From CBDBND01 sp965207985 (GTDB lineage: Bacteria; Pseudomonadota; Alphaproteobacteria; Rhodospirillales; Rhodospirillaceae): DNA of 64,000 nt. The stretch is taken from positions 1 through 64,000 of the forward strand of contig CBDBND010000011.1 in assembly GCA_965207985.1 (NCBI GenBank). The letters are read 5' to 3'. A program made the position numbers and the translations under genes. Within the stretch, counting starts at the first letter, position 1. Each line of letters opens with the position of its first letter. The notes under the pieces were generated by a model, which made no database searches, had not been told where the DNA came from, and saw only the letters and a program-made list of their open reading frames with translations. This document shows, in pieces, positions 1 to 6,550 of this stretch.

Positions 1-2
1 AC

Positions 3-626
3 TATATTTCTGCGTGCAGCATGGACGCGCTGATTCGCATTGCCTTAGCCGACGTGTCGGGTCACGGCGAGGGCTCCGCGCAATTGGCGCAAGGGCTTCA
101 GCGACTCATGCGGGAAAACATCGAGACCATTGATCACACAGATTTCGTGCGCAGCCTCAATGAGGAATTCGCCAAGCTGTCCACCGGCGGAAATTTTGCA
201 ACCGCCTTGATCTCCGCCTACTACAAGCCCGACAACACGCTGATCTTATGCAACGCCGGGCATCCGCCCCCATTCCTGTACCGCGCCAGCGAAGGTGTCT
301 GGTCGTTTCTGGACAGTAGTGCCGGCAAGGACTCTTCAGGCGTTTCGGACGTGCCCTTGGGAATCATTGCAGGTACAGATTACTCTCAGATTGCTGTTTC
401 TCTTGAACCTGGCGACCAGGTAGTGATGTACAGCGATTCTCTTATCGAGTCTGAAAACGCAGAAGGGCAGCAGCTTGGTGAAAACGGACTGATGGAACTG
501 ATCAAGACACTCCGTAACGGAGACGGCCGCATTCTCTGTGAGGAGACAATCGAAGCGGTTTCGGACTACCGCGACGGCAGCCCATCAGATGATGACGAAT
601 CCGTCCTTGTTGTCTGGCGGCTTTAG
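3..626 (+). CDS. SpoIIE-type PP2C serine phosphatase, 5'-truncated by window edge
   Basis: C-terminal part of a PP2C-like (SpoIIE family) phosphatase domain, which in this family dephosphorylates anti-sigma-factor antagonists or similar STAS proteins. The frame is open to the window edge; the first ATG at 21 lies inside the domain, so the true start is upstream. Visible motifs are the metal-binding ADVSGHG (codons near 48-68), the central CNAGHPPP motif and a C-terminal acidic DDDES stretch that corresponds to the last metal-binding Asp. No C-terminal ATPase domain follows, unlike the second SpoIIE phosphatase of this window at 6551-8920. The upstream sensor or receiver part is not visible. 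Confidence 0.85.
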   Translation, partial: YISACSMDALIRIALADVSGHGEGSAQLAQGLQRLMRENIETIDHTDFVRSLNEEFAKLSTGGNFATALISAYYKPDNTLILCNAGHPPPFLYRASEGVWSFLDSSAGKDSSGVSDVPLGIIAGTDYSQIAVSLEPGDQVVMYSDSLIESENAEGQQLGENGLMELIKTLRNGDGRILCEETIEAVSDYRDGSPSDDDESVLVVWRL

Positions 627-909
627 TAAGATGCAAAGTTCACTTGTTTTCGATACGCGGAACGGAGCCACTCAAAATATTTGCAAGACTCTGATTTTGT
701 CCTCGTAAACGGCTATCAACCCACTCCCAAATAAAAGGAGGTAAAAGACCACTCCTCTCTTTGAAATTTGCCTCAACAATAAGAATATACTCCGACATAT
801 ATAGGTGCGACGATAGTCGTTCAAAACACTGGTTCGCTGTCAGTGAGGTGGTCCTGGAAAATCGGACAGTTGTTTAAGGTGTATTCCCCCGGTTACGGAG
901 GAATACGAG

Positions 910-1191
910 ATGACGAAGCGACGGAAGTTCACGCCTGAGTTCAAGGCGAAGGTGGCGCTGGAGGCGCTACGTGGCGACCGGACGATCCAGGAGATCGCGG
1001 CGCGCTATGAGGTTCACCCCAATCAGGTCAGCACATGGAAGCGCCAGGCCATGGACGGCCTGGGCGATGTGTTCTCGAACGGCGTGGAGGCGTCCCGCCG
1101 GGACATTGAGGCCGAGGTCCACGATCTTCATGCCAAGATCGGCCAGTTGACGGTGGAGCGGGATTTTTTGGCCAAAGGGCTCAAGCGATGA
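910..1191 (+). CDS. IS3-family OrfA (HTH DNA-binding protein)
   Basis: A 93-residue helix-turn-helix protein of the IS3 OrfA type. The N-terminal half carries the conserved FTPEFKAKVALEAL start and a HTH (EIAARYEVHPNQVSTWKR); the C-terminal half is a predicted leucine-zipper helix. It binds the IS ends and supplies the N-terminal part of the OrfAB transposase. GGAGG about ten bases upstream supports the ATG at 910. It overlaps orfB by 4 bp (ATGA), with orfB in the -1 frame. Confidence 0.93.
   Translation: MTKRRKFTPEFKAKVALEALRGDRTIQEIAARYEVHPNQVSTWKRQAMDGLGDVFSNGVEASRRDIEAEVHDLHAKIGQLTVERDFLAKGLKR
1164..1170 (+). promoter_or_regulatory. Candidate -1 ribosomal frameshift heptamer (T6G)
   Basis: The heptamer TTTTTTG lies near the 3' end of orfA. 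The -1 frame is open from here into orfB, so slippage here would make an OrfAB fusion as known for IS3-family elements. The same heptamer sits at the equivalent place in the IS3 copy at 3270-4542. Sequence evidence only. Confidence 0.6.
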
Positions 1192-2117
1192 GCCGGCCGG
1201 AGCGCAAGGCGATGGTGCGCCGCGACGTTTCCGGTCTCAGCTTGAGCCGTCAATGCGAGATACTGTCGATCAGCCGATCATCTCTCTATTACAGGCTGCG
1301 GGGCGAGAGCCCGGCCAACCTGGCGCTGATGCGGCGCATCGACGAGTTGTTCCTTAAACATCCGTTCTATGGGTCCCGTCAGATGGCCCGTCATTTGCGC
1401 CGCGAGGGGGGTGTCGTCGGCCGTCACCGGGTTCGGCGCCTCATGCGCCTGATGGGGCTGGAGGCGATCTACCGGGCGCCGAAGACGAGCACGCCCCATC
1501 CCGAACACCGGGTCTATCCGTACCGTCTCAAGGGCCTCGCCATCGAGCGCCCCGACCATGTCTGGTGCGCCGACATCACCTACATCCCGCTCAGGCGCGG
1601 CTTCCTTTATCTGGTCGCGGTGATGGACTGGGCGAGCCGCCGGGTCCTGGCCTGGCGGCTGTCGAACACCATGGATGCCCGGTTCTGCGTCGAGGCCTTG
1701 AATGAGGCGCTCGACACCTCCGGCAGGCCGGAGATCTTCAACACCGACCAGGGCAGCCAGTTCACCAGCTTCGAGGTCACCGGCCGCCTCAAGGAGGCCG
1801 GGATCACGATCTCCATGGACGGGCGCGGCCGGTGCATGGACAACATCTTCATTGAGCGACTGTGGCGCTCTCTCAAGTACGAGGCGGTTCACCTGCACGA
1901 GCTGACCGACGGCTTCCACGCCGAGAGGGTCATCGGCGAATGGATCGGGTTCTACAACACCGAGCGGCCCCATTCGTCGCTCGGAGGCAAAACGCCGGCG
2001 GAAGCCTACGCGGCGGGGCAGCCTGTGGATATGGTGGACAAGACTACCGCCTTGCCCACATCCCCACAGGCCCAACAACAGAAATCAAATATGATAAACA
2101 GGATTCTGACGGCATGA
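1188..2117 (+). CDS. IS3-family OrfB, DDE transposase (rve integrase core)
   Basis: A 309-residue catalytic subunit. An N-terminal HTH_21-like segment (residues about 45-100) precedes the integrase core, with the DDE residues in WCADITYI, NTDQGSQF and the glutamate of FIERLWRSLKYE. The C-terminal FYNTERPHSSLGG motif is typical of IS3. The ATG overlaps the orfA stop (ATGA), so expression may occur by coupling, by the frameshift at 1164-1170, or both. No disruption was seen. A long antisense open frame across it is coding shadow. Confidence 0.95.
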   Translation: MSRPERKAMVRRDVSGLSLSRQCEILSISRSSLYYRLRGESPANLALMRRIDELFLKHPFYGSRQMARHLRREGGVVGRHRVRRLMRLMGLEAIYRAPKTSTPHPEHRVYPYRLKGLAIERPDHVWCADITYIPLRRGFLYLVAVMDWASRRVLAWRLSNTMDARFCVEALNEALDTSGRPEIFNTDQGSQFTSFEVTGRLKEAGITISMDGRGRCMDNIFIERLWRSLKYEAVHLHELTDGFHAERVIGEWIGFYNTERPHSSLGGKTPAEAYAAGQPVDMVDKTTALPTSPQAQQQKSNMINRILTA

Positions 2118-3349
2118 TCAGACAGCGGAATACACCTTAGATAAGCCGTCAGACTGTCCAAACAAGTGGGACCACCTCACAGACTTGTCCAGAAAATCCA
2201 ATTACCTGATGAATAGCGCATCCAGTCGCCACCCAACTGGTCAAGTACGCGATCTACTACGGTAGATCTTGCTATACCTGGAAACGTTACACCAATGTGC
2301 AAAAACCTCTCAGTCATCAGTTGGATTCCGTAGGTTCTTGAGCTACTCCCCGGGAATCGGACACTGACGTAAGCTAGTCGATCCTGAAGAACCCGTTTTT
2401 CATACCACTACGAGCGTTAGATGTGTGCTGTTAGGTTCAGTCTGCCACGCCATCCGTCGCTTCCATCGGATGATTGACGCCGCAAGACGCGTTCCATGCA
2501 ATCCGATCATGTCCCGGAGCAACGTAGCGCCCAAAATGCGGGCGCAATAAATTCTGAGCCGCTTCAGGATCAGTCTTAGGTTATGGCCGGCACAGGCCAG
2601 TGCCACATTCATGCGATCACCTTCAGTACCCTTGAGGTAATTGCGTCCCAACAGTCCATCCGATTTCAGATGGCCGATAACCGGTTCAATCGCCTGACGC
2701 CGTTTCAGTGACCGTTTCAGCCGTTGTGTTTTTATGCCACGCCGTTGACCCGAGATGTACACCCTTGATGCTTCCTCGCCATGGCCACGGTAGCCACGAT
2801 CCACAAACACTTCTTCAACCACACAGCCTGTCAAACGGCGCACCTGCTCCAACGCTGTTGGCAATGTATGCCCATCAAAGGGATTCCCCGGCAACGCCAT
2901 GCCGCCAACGATAAAGTTGCTCCTGTTTGTCGTTGCAATACTGGCCTTGACACCAAACTCATAACGCTTGTGGGCCTTGCCCTTGCCGATGCACTCCACC
3001 TCCGGGGCATGCAGGCTATACAGTTTGTTGCGATCCATCTTCTGTTGACTGAGCAGCCGCCTGGCCAGCGCCAACTCCCCGGCAAAAATCGCCTGCAACC
3101 CCTTATGGCCCGCGATCTTGCGCTCCGTGTCACGCACCACCCGGCCCAGATAGGTCTTGAGCTTCTTAATCTGACCACCCATGCGCCTCATCTGCCGGAC
3201 GTGACCATAACGGTTGGCCCGCAACAGCGCCTCAGGGCCCTTACGGGCGTAGCTCTGCCGCAACACCACTGAGCTACTCCCCGGAAATCGGACACTGACG
3301 TAAGCTACGATTTGTTGTCTGCTGGTCTTCGTAGAGAAGGAGATCAGAG

Positions 3350-3643
3350 ATGTCGAAACGCAAGCAACACTCGCCGGCATTCAAGGCGAAAGTGGCCCTC
3401 GAAGCCTTGAAGGGCGAAGAGACCGTATCCGAGCTGTCCAGCCGGTTCGGAGTTCACCCGACGATGATTCATCAATGGAAGCGTGCGCTGCTTGATGGTG
3501 CTCCTGGCGTGTTCGCACGTGGTGGCCGCCGGCAACCGGAGATCGACGAAGCGCAGGTGAAGGAGCTGCATGCCAAGATTGGGGAGTTGGCTGTGGCCAA
3601 CGATTTTTTGTCCAGACAGCTCAAGCCCTGGGGCGTGAAGTGA
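3350..3643 (+). CDS. IS3-family OrfA (HTH DNA-binding protein)
   Basis: A 97-residue OrfA with HSPAFKAKVALEALKGEETVSELSSRFGVHPTMIHQWKR, a typical IS3 N-terminal HTH, followed by a coiled-coil stretch (QVKELHAKIGELAVANDFL). AGAAGGAG about 10 bases upstream supports the ATG. The stop overlaps the GTG start of orfB (GTGA), with orfB in the -1 frame. It is nearly identical over its first ~85 residues to the truncated copy at 5487. Confidence 0.93.
   Translation: MSKRKQHSPAFKAKVALEALKGEETVSELSSRFGVHPTMIHQWKRALLDGAPGVFARGGRRQPEIDEAQVKELHAKIGELAVANDFLSRQLKPWGVK
3604..3610 (+). promoter_or_regulatory. Candidate -1 ribosomal frameshift heptamer (T6G)
   Basis: TTTTTTG lies 30 bases before the orfB start, at the same place as in IS3 copy 1. 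The -1 frame is open from here into orfB. This fits the known IS3 strategy for OrfAB fusion. Confidence 0.6.
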
Positions 3644-4503
3644 GACGCGGCATGATCGAGCCGGGTCATCCCGGATTATCGGTCAGCAGGCAGTGTGCGC
3701 TGCTGTCGATCTCCCGGTCGTCGTTCTACTACACGCCCAAGGGTGAGAGCGAGATGAACCTCGCGCTGATGCGCGAGATCGATGAACAGTTCCTGGACAC
3801 GCCGTTCTTTGGCGTCCGGCAGATGACGTGGCATTTGAAGAACGAAGGCCATTGCGTCAATGAGAAGCGGTTGCGCCGCCTGATGCGGCTCATGGGCCTG
3901 ATGCCGATCTACCAGAAGCCCAGCACCTCAAAGCCAGCGAAGGGGCACAAGACCTGGCCGTATCTACTCCGGGGGCTGAGTGTGAACAGACCGAACCAGG
4001 TCTGGGCAACGGATATCACCTACCTGCCGATGCGCCGGGGGTTCCTGTACCTGGTTGCCATCATGGATTGGTTTACCCGCACGGTGCTGGCTTGGCGCAT
4101 CTCGAACACGCTGGAGGCTGACTTCTGCGTCGAGGCGTTAAACGAGGCGACCCACACGTTCGGTGCGCCAGAGATCATGAACACCGACCAGGGCTCGCAG
4201 TTCACCTCGTTTGCTTGGACCGACCGGCTTCGGCGGACGGGCGTGCGCATCTCGATGGACGGCAAGGGGCGGTTCCTCGACAACATCTTCGTCGAGCGGC
4301 TTTGGCGCACGCTCAAATACGAGTGCGTCTATCTGCACGCCTGGGAAAACGGCTCACAGGCCAGGGCGGGTATCCGCAAATGGATCACGTTCTACAATGA
4401 GAGGCGTCCTCATTCCGCCCTTGGCGGCAGGCCGCCCGCCGTGGTCTATTGGACGGCAATCGAGCAAAACCAAACCGATCAGCAGGCCCAGAAAGTAGCT
4501 TAA
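3640..4503 (+). CDS. IS3-family OrfB, DDE transposase
   Basis: A 287-residue integrase-core transposase. The catalytic residues lie in WATDITYLP, NTDQGSQF and VERLWRTLKYE, and the FYNERRPHSALGG box is at the C-terminus. The start is GTG at 3640 overlapping the orfA stop; it may instead be translated mainly as an OrfAB fusion through the slippery site. The gene is intact. Confidence 0.94.
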   Translation: MRRGMIEPGHPGLSVSRQCALLSISRSSFYYTPKGESEMNLALMREIDEQFLDTPFFGVRQMTWHLKNEGHCVNEKRLRRLMRLMGLMPIYQKPSTSKPAKGHKTWPYLLRGLSVNRPNQVWATDITYLPMRRGFLYLVAIMDWFTRTVLAWRISNTLEADFCVEALNEATHTFGAPEIMNTDQGSQFTSFAWTDRLRRTGVRISMDGKGRFLDNIFVERLWRTLKYECVYLHAWENGSQARAGIRKWITFYNERRPHSALGGRPPAVVYWTAIEQNQTDQQAQKVA

Positions 4504-4992
4504 ATCACACCAGAACCTGTCCAACAATTGGGGAGTAGCTCACCACACCGTGTGTGTGGCACAGCTTGACAAGACGCACACGCGAACGGTTCAGCAATTT
4601 GCTGTCGGTGGGAAAGGCCACCGCCTTCTCCTGCACCGTGGTATCCACCGTCACACGCTTGAAGTCGTCGGGTTTGACCGTCTTGCTCCGAACACCCGCA
4701 TCAACTGTGGCCCGCAGAATTTTCTCGCACCCTGAATGGCCAATGCGCCGTCTGAAACGCGACATGCTGCTGGGATCAATCGGCGGGTGATGCTGAAAAT
4801 ACACCTCGCCGCAAAAATGCTGCCAGTAAGGGTTCTCCACCCAGCGCATCACCACCTGGTCATCGGACAGACCATACACGTGCTTGAGATATTGAAGCCC
4901 CACCATCAGCCGCGTCGCTTTGGCCGGGCAGCCGTTGTCAGGGCAATACAAGACACCAAACGCCTCATCAAAACCCTGCCAATCGATCAACT

Positions 4993-5381
4993 CGGTGAGC
5001 CGATAAAGTTCGTGCCGTTGATCGAGAATGTTCTCAAGCGCGGTGCGGAAGAGATCTAAAGAAGGGACGTCATTGGCTGATGTGGGGCGGCTGATGTGGG
5101 GCGCATTTTTTGATCCGGAAATTGCAAGGAACCGGCCTTGCAGTATAGAAAATCCGGCGATTCCGAACCACCATTGCCAACAACGGTGAGCCGATAAAGT
5201 TCGTGCCGTTGATCGAGAATGTTCTCAAGCGCGGTGCGGAAGAGATCTAAAGAAGGGACGTCATTGGCTGATGTGGGGCGGCTGATGTGGGGCGTGGGGC
5301 GCATTTTTTGATCCGGAAATTGCAAGGAACCGGCCTTGCAGTATAGAAAATCCGGCGATTCCGAACCACCATTGCCAACAA
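4993..5381. repeat. Tandem duplication, 191-bp and 198-bp units
   Basis: Unit 1 (4993-5183) and unit 2 (5184-5381) are direct repeats. They differ by a 7-bp addition (GTGGGGC) in unit 2. The unit spans the transposase 5' end and the upstream part of the IS5-like element. Because of the 7-bp difference the outer copy has an open start that runs into unit 1 rather than into the transposase. Confidence 0.9.
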
Positions 5382-5486
5382 AATTGATCCGCAATAACAG
5401 TCTATTACAGAGAATCTCCGCGTCTTTCAGGATCGACTAAGCTACACTTTGTTGTCTTCTGGTCTTCGTAGAGAAGGAGATCAGAG

Positions 5487-5909
5487 ATGTCGAAACGCAA
5501 GCAACACTGGCCGGAATTCAAGGCGAAAGTAGCCCTTGAAGCCTTGAAGGGCGAAGAGACCGTATCCGAGCTGTCCAGCCGGTTCGGGGTTCACCCGACG
5601 ATGATTCATCAATGGAAGCGTGCGCTGCTTGATGGTGCTCCTGGCCTGTTCGCCCGTGGTGGCCGCCGGCAACCGGAGATCGACGAAGCGCAGGTGAAGG
5701 AACTGCATGCCAAGATTGGGGAGTTGGCTGTGGCCAACGATTTGGAGCGATCATCTCGGCAATTTTGTTTTCGTATGAGCCATTTTCCGATTCTATTTTT
5801 TCGCGGACGCCCATCCATTGATTCTTTCGTTTCGCGAGGTGGGCTCTCGGCCGAGTTTTTCATCAGCCTGTTAAATCAAACCAGAACCTGTCCAATAATC
5901 AGGGAGTAG
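5487..5909 (+). pseudogene. Truncated IS3 OrfA fused to MITE sequence
   Basis: The first ~85 residues match OrfA of IS3 copy 2 almost exactly (KQHWPEFKAKVALEALKGEE through ELAVAND). At 5736-5743 the sequence changes from IS3 to MITE through the shared AACGATTT, and the frame then reads MITE DNA to a stop at 5909. OrfB is missing. The RBS AGAAGGAG is retained. The product has a HTH but no zipper end or catalytic part; it could at most bind IS ends. Confidence 0.88.
5736..5870 (+). repeat. MITE remnant (left end lost) inside IS3 copy 3
   Basis: This 135-bp stretch matches 62346-62480, the complete MITE, with only two differences noticed by eye. The left terminal repeat is missing. The right end (CATCAGCCTG) is followed by TTAA, matching the YTAR target type seen at the other copy (CTAG). 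The left junction lies in an 8-bp identity (AACGATTT) between IS3 orfA and the MITE. Confidence 0.85.
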
Positions 5910-5944
5910 CTCATCTTGACTGTAATTTGGGTCTTCAATTGCTG

Positions 5945-6280
5945 TCATAATGGTACCTGAGGTACGCCCTTCGCAGCCATCAATTGCGTGTATGCTAAGT
6001 ACTCAGAACCACCTAAAACGGACTGTCCTGGGTTTTTGTTGGCAAATTTCCAAGTGCCGGCTAAATACACCAGAACAACAATCGCTATTATTCCCAACGC
6101 ACCCAGAGCGAATGCTGGGTTTTCATGTAACGCCCAAGCTGCTCCAAAAGCCGCCAACGAAGCAACAATCACAGCAGTTGTGGTATTGCCTACCACGCCT
6201 GGTCCCAATTTGACTCTAGTAACCTCATCTTCAGGAGAGCCGAAACCGATTTTGTGAAGGAGGTCGTCAAGAAGGTCCAT
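5945..6280 (-). CDS. Small two-helix membrane protein of unknown function
   Basis: A 111-residue protein with an acidic, charged N-terminus (about residues 1-30). Two hydrophobic segments follow at about 33-50 and 56-74 (LGALGIIAIVVLVYLAG), then a short polar tail. I do not recognise a family. It lies between the IS nest (its 3' side) and 270 bp of non-coding, AT-rich DNA (6281-6550) in which I see no gene. The start ATG gives the full acidic N-terminus; no strong RBS is visible. It may be cargo-free chromosomal sequence that the IS nest landed beside. Confidence 0.5.
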   Translation of the reverse strand: MDLLDDLLHKIGFGSPEDEVTRVKLGPGVVGNTTTAVIVASLAAFGAAWALHENPAFALGALGIIAIVVLVYLAGTWKFANKNPGQSVLGGSEYLAYTQLMAAKGVPQVPL

Positions 6281-6550
6281 AAGGACAGAATCTTAACGTC
6301 CTTTCCGTCGGGCACGGAACAAAAAAGCACTGTCATACTCTGCAGTTACGTCCTTTTTCTCTCCAGATTTTGTATGTAGTCATTTTGTGCTTGAGAGAGA
6401 GGAGATATTATAACAAATATATTTGTAATTTGTACAATATTTCCAAACAGGCTTCTATCTTTGTTCAATCCTGCATCGAGACGACAGGCACAGGACCATT
6501 TACGGCTCTAGAGCCCTAGAAATATTGATGAAATCTGGGAGACGCAGATG

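Larger units (their letters stand above)
844..2179 (+). mobile_element. IS3-family insertion sequence (copy 1), complete
   Basis: A 1336-bp element with orfA and orfB. Its imperfect 27-bp terminal repeats both read TGAGGTGGTCC, nine unmatched bases, GGACAGT. A 3-bp direct repeat CAG flanks it at 841-843 and 2180-2182, the duplication size usual for IS3 elements. It differs in sequence from the two IS3 copies further right, so it is a separate lineage. The ends, the genes and the slippery site all look intact, so it may be functional. Confidence 0.93.
3270..4542 (+). mobile_element. IS3-family insertion sequence (copy 2), complete, nested in the IS5-like element
   Basis: A 1273-bp element. 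Both ends read TGAGCTACTCCCC, seven unmatched bases, GGACA. A 4-bp direct repeat CCAC (3266-3269 and 4543-4546) flanks it inside the IS5-like transposase gene. OrfA, orfB and the T6G heptamer are intact, so this is the best candidate for an active element of its lineage. Copy 3 around it is a close relative. Confidence 0.93.
2400..5057 (-). pseudogene. IS5-like DDE transposase, split by an IS3 insertion
   Basis: The N-terminal half (5057-4543) has a DUF772-type domain (GLQYLKHVYGLSDDQVVMRW, SSMSRFRRRIG) and the first catalytic Asp in VDTTVQEK. The C-terminal half (3269-2400) has the second Asp in VFVDRGYRGH and the Glu in RRQAIEPVIGHLK. Removing the IS3 element and one copy of CCAC joins the halves in frame (CHTHGVV-LRQSYARK). 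The start is also damaged: the repeat copy next to the gene lacks 7 bp that keep the outer repeat copy open from an ATG. The protein cannot be made as it stands. Confidence 0.85.
2377..5437 (-). mobile_element. IS5-like element (DUF772 plus DDE transposase), interrupted by an IS3 element
   Basis: The ends are a perfect 12-bp inverted repeat (GTCGATCCTGAA at 2377; its complement ends at 5437). A 7-bp direct repeat TAAGCTA at 2370-2376 and 5438-5444 flanks it; collapsing this repeat restores the IS3 left-end sequence. Without the nested IS3 element (3270-4542 plus one 4-bp duplication) it would be about 1.78 kb, of which about 0.2 kb is a tandem duplication at the transposase 5' end. A 7-bp duplication is unusual for IS5, so the exact subgroup is uncertain. 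Confidence 0.82.
2339..5913 (+). mobile_element. IS3-family element (copy 3), split by a nested IS5-like element and internally deleted
   Basis: The left end (2339-2376, beginning TGAGCTACTCCCC) and the rest (5445-5913, ending GGGAGTAGCTCA) match the IS3 copy at 3270-4542. A 3-bp duplication TCT flanks the whole (2336-2338 and 5914-5916). An IS5-like element interrupts it at 2377-5437. It has also lost almost all of orfB, replaced by a MITE remnant (5736-5870). It is a dead element that acted as a landing site for others. Confidence 0.88.

Noticed and set aside
1278..2078. Antisense frame across IS3 copy 1 OrfB
   Set aside because: No recognisable family and full overlap with an intact transposase.
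2250..2267. Small inverted repeat GATCTAC...GTAGATC between IS elements
   Set aside because: Too short and isolated; no promoter or gene beside it.
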